Assembly (NCBI RefSeq): GCF_030247195.1
Contig: NW_026683311.1
Coordinates: forward strand, 1 to 64,000
DNA length: 64,000 bases
Reading direction: 5' to 3'
Source: Topomyia yanbarensis
Lineage: Eukaryota; Arthropoda; Insecta; Diptera; Culicidae
A program made the translations under genes and the position numbers. Below, in pieces: positions 38,701 to 49,465 of this stretch. Within the stretch, counting starts at the first letter, position 1; each line of letters opens with the position of its first letter. A model generated the notes under the pieces. The model was not told the origin of the DNA. It was given only the letters and a program-made list of their open reading frames with translations, and did no database searches.

Positions 38701-41700
38701 GATTCAAACCGATACCCCGATGGAAGCAAAAAAGGTAAAAATTTCGCTAAAATGTCTCTCAAATAACTTAACTTTGCAGTTCTAGGTCACCGACGGCCAA
38801 ACAAACTTTCGTTGACTACATTGACCACCATAGACGGTTCCGGAAGTGCCCGGGAAAAGCGGCCATCTTTCATAACTAGCAAACTCATATCAGTTTCTCG
38901 GAAATGGTTGGGCCGATTTTCACAAACTTAGTCCCAAATGATAGCTATATTATCCCCACAGATGTCTGTAAAATTTCGCACGGATCGCTTGTATGGTTCC
39001 GGAAATATAGACTGAACGGTCCGGTCACACATGAAATTCCCATATAAGCCGGAACTCAACATTTTTTTCAAAGGGGGGACCCCATGAAATTTCAGAAATC
39101 GAATTTGTATTTTTGATGCCAAACATCTTTAAAATGCATGAAACGTCGAGATTTTATGTTATCTCGAAAATTTTTTTTTATAAAAATCGACTTTTTGGGA
39201 CTTTGCCGATTTCGCACCTTTTTGCCTTTCTCAATAGAAAGGTATTGCAATTGCTCTGAAAACCGACTTTTTAACGGAGGCCCGGAGGGCCGAGTGACAT
39301 ATACCATTCGATTCAGTTCGTCGAGTTCGGCAAATGTCTGTGTGTGTGTATGTATGTGTGTGTGTATGTATGTGTGTGTGTATGTGCGTCTGTGTGTGTG
39401 TACGCGAACACAATCTCACTCACTTTTCTCAGAGATGGATGAACCGATTTTTACAAACTTAGTCCCAAATGAAAGGTGCAACGTTCCCATAGGCTGCTAT
39501 TGAATTTCTAATGGATCCGACTTCCGGTTCCGGAATTACAGGGTGATGAGTACGATCACGCAGAAAATGTCGATTTTAAGAAATTCTGCAATGAATGTAT
39601 AATGGTGAAAATTTTTCCAAAATGTGACCACAACTGCTTCGATTTGTAGTACTAAGTCATTAACAGCCATTCAAAGTCTCTTTGGTCACATTGGCCACCA
39701 TCATCGGTTCCGGAAGCCCCGGCGGAAGTATCCAAATTCAGACTAACAGTCACATCGGTTTCTCGGAGGTGGCTAGACCGAATCAACCAAACTTAGTCTC
39801 AAATGAAAGATGTTGCGTCCCCGTAAATGGCTATTAAATTTTATCCCCAACCGACTTCCGGTTCCGGAGTTACGGGTTGTGGCGTGCGATCACATAGCAA
39901 ATTGTGATTCAAACCGATACCCCGATGGAAGCAAAAAAGGTAAAAATTTCGCTAAAATGTCTCTCAAATAACTTAACTTTGCAGTTCTAGGTCACCGACG
40001 GCCAAACAAACTTTCGTTGACTACATTGACCACCATAGACGGTTCCGGAAGTGCCCGGGAAAAGCGGCCATCTTTCATAACTAGCAAACTCATATCAGTT
40101 TCTCGGAAATGGTTGGGCCGATTTTCACAAACTTAGTCCCAAATGATAGCTATATTATCCCCACAGATGTCTGTAAAATTTCGCACGGATCGCTTGTATG
40201 GTTCCGGAAATATAGACTGAACGGTCCGGTCACACATGAAATTCCCATATAAGCCGGAACTCAAAATTTTTTTCAAAGGGGGGACCCCATGAAATTTCAG
40301 AAATCGAATTTGTATTTTTGATGCCAAACATCTTTAAAATGCATGAAACGTCGAGATTTTATGTTATCTCGAAAATTTTTTTTTATAAAAATCGACTTTT
40401 TGGGACTGCCGATTTCGCACCTTTTTGCCTTTCTCAATAGAAAGGTATTGCAATTGCTCTGAAAACCGACTTTTTAACGGAGGCCCGGAGGGCCGAGTGA
40501 CATATACCATTCGATTCAGTTCGTCGAGTTCGGCAAATGTCTGTGTGTGTGTATGTATGTGTGTGTGTATGTATGTGTGTGTGTATGTGCGTCTGTGTGT
40601 GTGTACGCGAACACAATCTCACTCACTTTTCTCAGAGATGGATGAACCGATTTTTACAAACTTAGTCCCAAATGAAAGGTGCAACGTTCCCATAGGCTGC
40701 TATTGAATTTCTAATGGATCCGACTTCCGGTTCCGGAATTACAGGGTGATGAGTACGATCACGCAGAAAACGTCGATTTTAAGAAATTCTGCAATGAATG
40801 TATAATGGTGAAAATTTTTCCAAAATGTGACCACAACTGCTTCGATTTGTAGTACTAGGTCATTAACAGCCATTCAAAGTCTCTTTGGTCACATTGGCCA
40901 CCATCATCGGTTCCGGAAGCCCCGGCGGAAGTATCCAAATTCAGAGTAACAGTCACATCGGTTTCTCGGAGATGGCTAGACCGATTCGACCAAACTTGAC
41001 CTCAAATGAAAGGTATTGCGTCCCCGTAAATGGCTATTAAATTTTATCCCCAACCGACTTCCGGTTCCGGAGTTACGGGTTGTGGCGTGCGATCACATAG
41101 CAAATTGTGATTCAAACCGATACCCCGATGGAAGCAAAAAAGGTAAAAATTTCGCTAAAATGTCTCTCAAATAACTTAACTTTGCAGTTCTAGGTCACCG
41201 ACGGCCAAACAAACTTTCGTTGACTACATTGACCACCATAGACGGTTCCGGAAGTGCCCGGGAAAAGCGGCCATCTTTCATAACTAGCAAACTCATATCA
41301 GTTTCTCGGAAATGGTTGGGCCGATTTTCACAAACTTAGTCCCAAATGATAGCTATATTATCCCCACAGATGTCTGTAACATTTCGCACGGACCGCTTGT
41401 ATGGTTCCGGAAATATAGACTGAACGGTCCGGTCACACATGAAATTCCCATATAAGCCGGAACTCAAAATTTTTTTCAAAGGGGGGACCCCATGAAATTT
41501 CAGAAATCGAATTCGTATTTTTGATGCCAAACATCTTTAAAATGCATGAAACGTCGAGATTTTATGTTATCACGAATTTTTTTTTTTTTTTGGAAATCGA
41601 CTTTTTGGGACTTTGCCGATTTTGCACCTTTTTGCCTTTCTCAATAGAAAGGTATTGCAATTGCTCTGAAAACCGACTTTTTAACGGAGGCCCGGAGGGC

Positions 41701-42240
41701 CGAGTGACATATACCATTCGATTCAGTTCGTCGAGTTCGGCAAATGTCTGTGTGTGTGTATGTATGTGTGTGTGTGTATGTATGTGTGTGTGTATGTGCG
41801 TCTGTGTGTGTACGCGAACACAATCTCACTCACTTTTCTCAGAGATGGATGAACCGATTTTTACAAACTTAGTCCCAAATGAAAGGTGCAACGTTCCCAT
41901 AGGCTGCTATTGAATTTCTAATGGATCCGACTTCCGGTTCCGGAATTACAGGGTGATGAGTACGATCACGCAGAAAACGTCGATTTTAAGAAATTCTGCA
42001 ATGAATGTATAATGGTGAAATTTTTTCCAAAATGTGACCACAACTGCTTCGATTTGTAGTACTAGGTCATTAACAGCCATTCAAAGTCTCTTTGGTCACA
42101 TTGGCCACCATCATCGGTTCCGGAAGCCCCGGCGGAAGTATCCAAATTCAGAGTAACAGTCACATCGGTTTCTCGGAGATGGCTAGACCGATTCGACCAA
42201 ACTTGACCTCAAATGAAAGGTATTGCGTCCCCGTAAATGG

Positions 42241-42300
42241 CTATTAAATTTTATCCCCAACCGACTAAAAATTTCGCTAAAATGTCTCTCAAATAACTTA
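42241..42300. repeat. Satellite monomer with an 85 bp deletion
   Basis: The joint lies at about 42266/42267, where CCAACCGACT is followed at once by AAAAATTTCGCT. All other monomers have 85 additional bases here, including the CCGGTTCCGGAG motif and the GATCACATAGCAAATTG segment of the second sub-repeat. The 1,122 bp spacing between anchors 41530 and 42652 agrees with this loss. Confidence 0.9.
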
Positions 42301-43871
42301 ACTTTGCAGTTCTAGGTCACCGACGGCCAAACAAACTTTCGTTGACTACATTGACCACCATAGACGGTTCCGGAAGTGCCCGGGAAAAGCGGCCATCTTT
42401 CATAACTAGCAAACTCATATCAGTTTCTCGGAAATGGTTGGGCCGATTTTCACAAACTTAGTCCCAAATGATAGCTATATTATCCCCACAGATGTCTGTA
42501 AAATTTCGCACGGATCGCTTGTATGGTTCCGGAAATATAGACTGAACGGTCCGGTCACATATGAAATTCCCATATAAGCCGGAACTCAAAATTTTTTTCA
42601 AAGGGGGGACCCCATGAAATTTCAGAAATCGAATTTGTATTTTTGATGCCAAACATCTTTAAAATGCATGAAACGTCGAGATTTTATGTTATCTCGAAAA
42701 ATTTTTTTTATAAAAATCGACTTTTTGGGACTGCCGATTTCGCACCTTTTTGCCTTTCTCAATAGAAAGGTATTGCAATTGCTCTGAAAACCGACTTTTT
42801 AACGGAGGCCCGGAGGGCCGAGTGACATATACCATTCGATTCAGTTCGTCGAGTTCGGCAAATGTCTGTGTGTGTATGTATGTGTGTGTGTATGTATGTG
42901 TGTGTGTATGTATGTGTGTGTGTATGTGCGTCTGTGTGTGTGTACGCGAACACAATCTCACTCACTTTTCTCAGAGATGGATGAACCGATTTTTACAAAC
43001 TTAGTCCCAAATGAAAGGTGCAACGTTCCCATAGGCTGCTATTGAATTTCTAATGGATCCGACTTCCGGTTCCGGAATTACAGGGTGATGAGTACGATCA
43101 CGCAGAAAACGTCGATTTTAAGAAATTCTGCAATGAATGTATAATGGTGAAAATTTTTCCAAAATGTGACCACAACTGCTTCGATTTGTAGTACTAGGTC
43201 ATTAACAGCCATTCAAAGTCTCTTTGGTCACATTGGCCACCATCATCGGTTCCGGAAGCCCCGGCGGAAGTATCCAAATTCAGAGTAACAGTCACATCGG
43301 TTTCTCGGAGATGGCTAGACCGATTCGACCAAACTTGACCTCAAATGAAAGGTATTGCGTCCCCGTAAATGGCTATTAAATTTTATCCCCAACCAACTTC
43401 CGGTTCCGGAGTTACGGGTTGTGGCGTGCGATCACATAGCAAATTGTGATTCAAACCGATACCCCGATGGAAGCAAAAAAGGTAAAAATTTCGCTAAAAT
43501 GTCTCTCAAATAACTTAACTTTGCAGTTCTAGGTCACCGACGGCCAAACAAACTTTCGTTGACTACATTGACCACCATAGACGGTTCCGGAAGTGCCCGG
43601 GAAAAGCGGCCATCTTTCATAACTAGCAAACTCATATCAGTTTCTCGGAAATGGTTGGGCCGATTTTCACAAACTTAGTCCCAAATGATAGCTATATTAT
43701 CCCCACAGATGTCTGTAACATTTCGCACGGACCGCTTGTATGGTTCCGGAAATATAGACTGAACGGTCCGGTCACACATGAAATTCCCATATAAGCCGGA
43801 ACTCAAAATTTTTTTCAAAGGGGGGACCCCATGAAATTTCAGAAATCGAATTCGTATTTTTGATGCCAAAC

Positions 43872-43884
43872 ATCTTTAAAATGC
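43872..43884. repeat. Left target-site duplication of the LINE
   Basis: ATCTTTAAAATGC directly before the LINE is repeated directly after its A-tail (50069-50081). The first A cannot be told from the tail, so the duplication is 12 or 13 bp. The same sequence occurs once in every intact monomer, so the pre-insertion site is known. Confidence 0.93.
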
Positions 43885-43920
43885 TCATACGTCTCCCAAC
43901 CTTTGAACGGAACGGATCGT
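43885..43920 (+). promoter_or_regulatory. Candidate internal promoter of the LINE (Inr + DPE)
   Basis: The first bases, TCATAC, match the insect initiator TCAKTY at five of six positions. If its A (43887) is +1, GGATC at 43914-43918 falls at +28 to +32 and fits the downstream promoter element consensus RGWYV. TATA-less Inr/DPE promoters inside the transcribed region are known for insect I and jockey LINEs. One problem: the two bases before the proposed +1 are not part of the target sequence, so either transcription starts slightly upstream or extra bases were added on integration. Confidence 0.45.
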
Positions 43921-44186
43921 TATATTTCACAGTGGTGCTCGGTGTGTAAATTTTAGTGAGTCAAGGTCATCCTTTGTTCGTTCGTTAGCAGCCGTTCTGC
44001 TGGTGCCGACAGTAAATCCAGTACATTGTTTTCGCTGGTGCGGAACAATCGACGTTGTTTGCAGATAAGTTTTGCTTTATTTTTTTTCCTCGTTTGCTTT
44101 CTTTCCTTTTCCCTACTTTTACTCTACCTTGTAATCAAATAATAAGACACATTCCCGTTTATATAACGCTCTGCCCTCGTGCTTAA
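43885..44186 (+). other. 5' UTR of the LINE
   Basis: 302 bases precede ORF1. I find no ATG in this leader, although four or five would be expected by chance, which fits ribosome scanning to the ORF1 start. A pyrimidine-rich stretch occupies about 44068-44130. The ORF1 start lies in an AAATGG context, favourable in insects. Confidence 0.75.
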
Positions 44187-45524
44187 ATGGCCGAGGGCGA
44201 AATACCATCTGATGCAATCATGGAAGTCCCTGATCCCCCTAATACTCGCATTGCTCCCCGTATAAAGCAGTACCCAGAAGGTTCCTCTGGGCCATGGGTG
44301 GTATATTTTCGGACCGGAGAGAAACCGGTTAATATATTAAAACTTTCTCGAGATCTGACTGCTAATTACCCGGCCGTAACTCAGATAACACGTGTTCGGG
44401 CAAACAAGATACGTGTTCTAGTGAGTGATCTCGGCCAGGCAAACGCGATTGCTTGCTGTGAGCGCTTTACGCGGGAATTTAAAGCGTACGTGCCTTGTGT
44501 GGCCTGTGAAATCGATGGGGTAGTGTCCGAACCGGGCCTGAAATGCGAAGAACTGTTGGAGCACGGGGTTGGCTGCTTTAAGGACCCCTCTCTTGAACAG
44601 ATTAAGATCTTAGAATGCAAACAATTGTATACCGCAAACACCGAGGGAGGTAAGACTACCTACTCTCTATCAGGCTCGCTTCGGGTGACATTCGCCGGGT
44701 CCTCTCTTCCCAACTACATCCTCCTTGACAGGGTTCGCCTACCAGTTCGCCTGTTTGTACCGCGGGTCATGAGCTGCAGCAATTGCAAGCAGTTGGGCCA
44801 CACAGCCACATATTGTGGAAATAAGAAACGATGCGGCAAATGCGAAGGAGAGCATGAGGATGACTCTTGCGACAAAGAAACTGAAAAGTGTATTTGCTGC
44901 GGGGGCCCTTCACATGCTCTTAAATCATGCCCTGCGTACAAGCAGCGCGGGGATAAAATTAAGCGCTCCCTTAAGGAACGCTCAAGGCGTTCTTATGCAG
45001 AAATGCTAAAGAATGCTTCGCCATCTGTCCTGTCCGAAAATCCCTATGCTGGTTTGGCTAACGTTGAGCAAGAATCTGACGACCCACGAGAGGGAACATC
45101 TTTGGTTAACCCAGGGGAATCCAGGAAGAGGAGAAATCCAGCCTCCCCTACATTGCCTCGTAAGGGTGCCAAGGTGTCGTCCACTCAGAGTGCGCCATCT
45201 ACAACCAATAAATCCAACGGAAGTGATGCACAAAAGCCGAAGCAATTTGCTCCAGGACTTGGAAATATTAATTCTAACAAGGAGTACCCACCACTTCCAG
45301 GGACATCCAAAACCCCAAGTGTCCCCTTTTTTCAAACAGATACTCAGTCCAGTAGCGGACTAATGAAATTTTCTGACATAGTGGACTTAATTTTCACAGC
45401 TTTCAATGTTACTGATCCTCTTAAAAGCCTTCTGATACGTTTTCTCCCTATAGTGCAAACATTTTTGAAGCAGTTGACTACTAAATGGCCCCTCCTTGCA
45501 GCGATCGTATCCTTCGATGGCTAA
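44187..45524 (+). CDS. LINE ORF1: gag-like nucleic-acid-binding protein
   Basis: A 445-residue protein expected to coat the element RNA and form the ribonucleoprotein needed for retrotransposition. Residues ~35-105 look like an RRM-type fold (inference from pattern). Three CCHC zinc knuckles follow: C197-C200-H205-C210, C216-C219-H223-C228 (with a shorter C-H spacing) and C235-C238-H243-C248. A basic stretch with the motif SYAEML (residues ~257-273) comes next, as in many insect LINE ORF1 proteins. A polar, low-complexity linker then leads to a hydrophobic helical C-terminus from about residue 393. The start is the first ATG of the element. The frame is uninterrupted and ends in TAA at 45522-45524, overlapping the ORF2 start. 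Confidence in the class is high; the RRM call is tentative. Confidence 0.93.
   Translation: MAEGEIPSDAIMEVPDPPNTRIAPRIKQYPEGSSGPWVVYFRTGEKPVNILKLSRDLTANYPAVTQITRVRANKIRVLVSDLGQANAIACCERFTREFKAYVPCVACEIDGVVSEPGLKCEELLEHGVGCFKDPSLEQIKILECKQLYTANTEGGKTTYSLSGSLRVTFAGSSLPNYILLDRVRLPVRLFVPRVMSCSNCKQLGHTATYCGNKKRCGKCEGEHEDDSCDKETEKCICCGGPSHALKSCPAYKQRGDKIKRSLKERSRRSYAEMLKNASPSVLSENPYAGLANVEQESDDPREGTSLVNPGESRKRRNPASPTLPRKGAKVSSTQSAPSTTNKSNGSDAQKPKQFAPGLGNINSNKEYPPLPGTSKTPSVPFFQTDTQSSSGLMKFSDIVDLIFTAFNVTDPLKSLLIRFLPIVQTFLKQLTTKWPLLAAIVSFDG
45517..45524 (+). promoter_or_regulatory. ORF1 stop / ORF2 start overlap (ATGGCTAA)
   Basis: The ORF2 ATG lies 5 bases before the ORF1 TAA, in the +1 frame, giving an 8 base overlap. 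Such overlaps in LINEs and in some viral and insect mRNAs allow ribosomes that terminate on the first ORF to restart on the second, keeping ORF2 product low. Whether this happens here is inference. The motif itself is read directly from the sequence. Confidence 0.75.
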
Positions 45525-48500
45525 GTCATCGAACGAGGTCACCGATTCGATCACTGTTCTACAGTGGAACAGCAGAAGTATCCTCCCGAAAATCGATTCC
45601 TTTAAATTTTTACTAAATAGTTTAAAATGTGATGCTTTCGCATTATGTGAAACTTGGTTAACTTCCGATATAAATCTCAACTTCCACGACTTTAATATAA
45701 TTCGTCTGGATCGAGAAAACCCCTATGGAGGAGTACTTTTGGGGATCAAAAAGTGCTATTCTTTCAACCGAATTAACCTCCCTTCCACACCAGGCATTGA
45801 AATTGTCGCTTGTCAAGTTTTAATCAAAGGTAAAGACCTTTGCATTGCTTCCATCTACATTCCTCCTAGAGCCTCGGTAGGGCACCGAACGCTTTGTAAT
45901 ATCACGGAATCCTTACCGGCACCGCGGCTAGTTCTGGGAGACTTTAACTCGCACGGTACGGTATGGGGCTGTCTTCATGATGATAATAGATCAACATTAA
46001 TCCAAGATCTTTGCGATAATTTCAACATGACCATCTTAAACACGGGAGAAATGACGCGGATTCCTACACCACCAGCACGCGCAAGCGCGTTGGATTTATC
46101 GCTTTGCTCGACATCGCTACAGTTAGATTGCATGTGGAAGGTGATCCCTGATCCCCACGGTAGCGATCATTTGCCTATCGTGATTTCAATTGCTAACGGT
46201 TCAAGACCATCGGAAACAATCAATGTATCGTATGACCTCACACGGAACATTGATTGGAAGAGTTACGCGACCGCGATATCCGTTAAAATCGAATCCACTC
46301 AAGAACTTTCTCCGGAGGAAGAGTACAGGTTTTTGGCTGGCTTGATTCTCGACAGTGCGAATCAAGCTCAGACTAAACCAGTACCCAGCGCGAATACCCA
46401 TAGACGGTCTCCCACCCTGTGGTGGGATAAAGAGTGCTCAGAGCTGTACGCGGAAAAGTCCACTGCATATAAGGCCTTCCGGGAAGACGGGTTACCCGCT
46501 AGCTATCAACAGTACGCGTCGTTAGAAAGGCGAATGAAGAGTCTAATGAAAGCCAAAAAACGCAGTTATTGGCGCCGGTTCGTCGACGGGTTAACGAGAG
46601 AAACAGCGATGAGCACTCTTTGGGGTACGGCTCGACGTATGCGTAATCATAATAGTACCAACGAGAACGTGGAATATTCAAACCGTTGGATATTCGCTTT
46701 CGCCAAGAAGATCTGTCCGGACTCTGTCCCGGTACAGAAAACGTACCGCGCCGCGTCTTCTCACGATACCGCGAACGAAATACCGTTTTCGATGGTGGAG
46801 TTCTCACTTGCTCTCTTATCGTGCAACAATAACGCCCCAGGGTTAGACAGAATCAAATTCAACTTGCTGAAGAATCTGCCTGACACTGCAAAAAGGCGCC
46901 TGTTGAATTTATTTAACAAGTTTCTTGAGGGTAACATTGTCCCTTATGAATGGAGCCAAGTGAAGGTCATCGCCATCCAAAAACCAGGAAAACCAGCCTC
47001 CGACCACAACTCGTATCGGCCGATTGCAATGCTGTCCTGTATTCGGAAGTTGTTCGAGAAAATGATCATGTTTCGCCTCGACAATTGGGTTGAAGCAAAT
47101 GGCTTACTGTCAGATACACAATTTGGCTTCCGCAAAGGCAAAGGGACGAACGATTGCCTTGCGTTGCTTTCTACAGAAATCCAAATGGCCTATGCTAACA
47201 AAGAGCAGATGGCATCAGTCTTCTTGGATATTAAGGGGGCTTTTGACTCAGTTTCTATCAACACTCTGTCAGAGAAGCTGCACCAGCATGGTCTTTCGCC
47301 AATTTTAAATAACTTTTTGCTAAACCTGTTGTCTGAAAAGCACATGCACTTTTCGCATGGCGATTTAACAACATCGCGATTTAGCTACATGGGTCTTCCC
47401 CAGGGCTCATGTCTAAGTCCCCTGCTCTACAATTTCTACGTGAATGACATTGACGATTGTCTTGCCAATTCATGCACGCTAAGGCAACTTGCAGACGACG
47501 GGGTGGTCTCTGTTACAGGGCCCAAAGCTGCCGACTTGCAAGGACCATTACAAAATACCTTGGACAATTTGTCTGCTTGGGCTCTTCAGCTGGGTATTGA
47601 GTTCTCCACGGAGAAAACTGAGTTGGTTGTTTTTTCTAGGAAACGTGAGCCGGCGCAACTCCAGCTTTTAATAATGGGTGCAACGATCAACCAGGTTTTC
47701 ACATTTAAATATCTCGGGGTCTGGTTCGACTCTAAAGGTACCTGGGGATGTCACATTAGGTATCTGAAACAGAAATGCCAACAAAGGATCAATTTTCTCC
47801 GAACAATAACTGGAACATGGTGGGGTGCTCACCCAGGAGACCTGATCAGGTTGTACCAAACAACGATATTGTCGGTGATGGAGTACGGGTGTTTCTGTTT
47901 CCGCTCCGCTGCGAACATACACTTCATCAAACTGGAGAGAATCCAGTATCGTTGCTTGCGCATTGCCTTGGGTTGCATGCACTCGACCCATACGATGAGT
48001 CTCGAAGTGCTGGCGGGCGTTCTTCCGCTAAAAAATCGATTTTGGGAACTCTCATATCGATTGCTCATCCGATGCGACATTCTGAACCCGTTGGTAATTG
48101 AAAACTTCGAGAGGCTCGTCGAGCTTAATTCTCAAACCCGATTTATGGCCTTGTACTTCGACTACATGGCACAGAGCATTAATCCTTCTGCATATACTCC
48201 CAACCGTGTTCGTTTGCTAGATACTTCTGATTCTACTGTATTCTTCGACACATCCATGAAGGAAGAGATTCGTGGAATCCCGGACCATATACGCCCGCAG
48301 GTGATCCCCAATATATTTTATAATAAATTCCGAGAAGTCGACTGCGACAAAATGTTTTACACTGACGGATCAAATCTCGATGGGTCCACTGGCTTCGGTA
48401 TCTTCAACAATACTATCACCGCTTCATTCAAGCTCAATGATCCCGCTTCAGTTTACGTCGCAGAGTTAGCTGCAATTCAGTACACCCTTGGGATCATCGA

Positions 48501-49203
48501 CACTCTGCCCACAGATCACTACTTCATCGTTTCGGACAGCCTCAGCTCTATCGAGGCTCTTCGTGCGGTGAAGCCTAAAAAGCAATTACCGTATTTTCTG
48601 GGGAAGATACAGGAGTCCTTGTGTACGTTATCTGAAAAATCTTATCAGATTACCTTTGTTTGGGTCCCCTCTCATTGTTCTATCCCGGGCAATGAAAAGG
48701 CCGACTCATTAGCAAAGGTGGGCGCATTAAATGGTGACATATACGAAAGACCAATCTGCTTCAACGAATTTTTTAGTATTTGTCGTCAGAGGACGCTCAA
48801 CAGTTGGCAAACCTCGTGGAGCAATGGGGAACTTGGACGATGGCTACATTCGATTATCCCAAAGGTATCAACGAAGCCTTGGTTCGGGGGGATGGATGTG
48901 GGTCGGGATTTTATTCGTGTAATGTCCCGACTTATGTCCAATCACTACACCATGGATGCGCATTTGCGGCGTATTGGGCTTGCGGAGAGTAGTCTGTGCG
49001 CTTGTGACGAGGGCTATCACGACATCGAACACGTTGTCTGGGTGTGCGCCGGGTATTGTGACGCCAGGTCTCAGTTAAAGGAATCCCTTCGGGCCCGAGG
49101 TAGACCACCCAATGTACCAGTCCGAGATATGCTGGCAACTCGTGATTTCCCCTATATGTCCCTTATTTATACCTTCATAAAAACGATAAATATCCCAATT
49201 TAG
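45517..49203 (+). CDS. LINE ORF2: endonuclease, reverse transcriptase and RNase H polyprotein
   Basis: 1,228 residues counted from the ATG at 45517; an upstream in-frame TTG is not needed. An APE-type endonuclease occupies ~10-228: N18 in QWNSR, E45 in CETW, D142/N144 in GDFN, and S216-D217-H218. It should nick target DNA to prime cDNA synthesis. The reverse transcriptase spans ~480-740: FLDIKGAFD with D571, GLPQGSCLSPLL at 626-637, LADD with D660/D661 (Leu where F or Y is usual), and FKYLGVWFD at 730-738. RNase H spans ~943-1070, with D950, E983, D1007, H1053 and D1063 all present. A Cys/His motif, C1161-C1163-H1168-H1172-C1177, closes the protein. No stop or frameshift is seen and all catalytic residues are in place, so the enzyme may be functional. 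Antisense and other-frame ORFs here are shadows. Confidence 0.96.
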   Translation: MAKSSNEVTDSITVLQWNSRSILPKIDSFKFLLNSLKCDAFALCETWLTSDINLNFHDFNIIRLDRENPYGGVLLGIKKCYSFNRINLPSTPGIEIVACQVLIKGKDLCIASIYIPPRASVGHRTLCNITESLPAPRLVLGDFNSHGTVWGCLHDDNRSTLIQDLCDNFNMTILNTGEMTRIPTPPARASALDLSLCSTSLQLDCMWKVIPDPHGSDHLPIVISIANGSRPSETINVSYDLTRNIDWKSYATAISVKIESTQELSPEEEYRFLAGLILDSANQAQTKPVPSANTHRRSPTLWWDKECSELYAEKSTAYKAFREDGLPASYQQYASLERRMKSLMKAKKRSYWRRFVDGLTRETAMSTLWGTARRMRNHNSTNENVEYSNRWIFAFAKKICPDSVPVQKTYRAASSHDTANEIPFSMVEFSLALLSCNNNAPGLDRIKFNLLKNLPDTAKRRLLNLFNKFLEGNIVPYEWSQVKVIAIQKPGKPASDHNSYRPIAMLSCIRKLFEKMIMFRLDNWVEANGLLSDTQFGFRKGKGTNDCLALLSTEIQMAYANKEQMASVFLDIKGAFDSVSINTLSEKLHQHGLSPILNNFLLNLLSEKHMHFSHGDLTTSRFSYMGLPQGSCLSPLLYNFYVNDIDDCLANSCTLRQLADDGVVSVTGPKAADLQGPLQNTLDNLSAWALQLGIEFSTEKTELVVFSRKREPAQLQLLIMGATINQVFTFKYLGVWFDSKGTWGCHIRYLKQKCQQRINFLRTITGTWWGAHPGDLIRLYQTTILSVMEYGCFCFRSAANIHFIKLERIQYRCLRIALGCMHSTHTMSLEVLAGVLPLKNRFWELSYRLLIRCDILNPLVIENFERLVELNSQTRFMALYFDYMAQSINPSAYTPNRVRLLDTSDSTVFFDTSMKEEIRGIPDHIRPQVIPNIFYNKFREVDCDKMFYTDGSNLDGSTGFGIFNNTITASFKLNDPASVYVAELAAIQYTLGIIDTLPTDHYFIVSDSLSSIEALRAVKPKKQLPYFLGKIQESLCTLSEKSYQITFVWVPSHCSIPGNEKADSLAKVGALNGDIYERPICFNEFFSICRQRTLNSWQTSWSNGELGRWLHSIIPKVSTKPWFGGMDVGRDFIRVMSRLMSNHYTMDAHLRRIGLAESSLCACDEGYHDIEHVVWVCAGYCDARSQLKESLRARGRPPNVPVRDMLATRDFPYMSLIYTFIKTINIPI

Positions 49204-49450
49204 CCCCTCTCTTTTATTTCTCGTTTTTAGAGTTTCCTCCTGCCTTGTGGAACCGATCAGCTCCAGAGTGCCACTATGTAACCGCCGTCGCCCTTACCAC
49301 TACGCCTGCATAGAAGGAAACTGAAGCGAGAGCGACTCGAGGTCCGATGACTTTTGAAGGATTCCCCGCGGGTCCGAAGAATACCATCCGCCAATCCGGT
49401 ACTCGACGACTTACTAGACTGAGGCGCAAATTTGATACGCTGATCTCCCT

Positions 49451-49465
49451 CCCCCCCCCCCCCCC
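49451..49465. repeat. C15 homopolymer in the LINE 3' UTR
   Basis: Fifteen consecutive C bases, preceded by CTCCCT. The tract is G-rich on the minus strand. Its length is a likely site of sequencing error or somatic slippage. Confidence 0.95.

Larger units (their letters stand above)
5992..43884. repeat. Satellite array block 2 (31 full monomers plus one deleted fusion unit)
   Basis: Continuous head-to-tail array; its first unit starts at 5563 and is split by the MITE. Monomer ends (GATGCCAA anchor): 6943, 8148, 9355, 10560, 11767, 12972, 14179, 15383, 16572, 17776, 18982, 20187, 21394, 22598, 23802, 25008, 26215, 27420, 28625, 29828, 31049, 32256, 33461, 34664, 36715, 37919, 39122, 40327, 41530, 42652, 43869. 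Usual spacing is 1203-1207. Exceptions are 1189, 1217 and 1221 (microsatellite gain or loss), 1122 (85 bp deletion) and 2051 (fusion with a 374 bp deletion). Haplotype order from 6.3 kb: A B A A B A B A B A B B A B A h A B A A h B A A A A A A A B B B, where h is a hybrid. No gene, RNA gene or other element was seen in this 38 kb. The block ends at the LINE insertion. Confidence 0.95.

Noticed and set aside
45496..45516. Upstream TTG as start of ORF2
   Set aside because: An ATG seven codons later lies right at the ORF1 stop and precedes the endonuclease domain; a non-ATG start is not needed.
44381..49138. Many antisense and alternative-frame ORFs inside the LINE
   Set aside because: They overlap the two well-supported ORFs with catalytic motifs and have no recognisable domains of their own.
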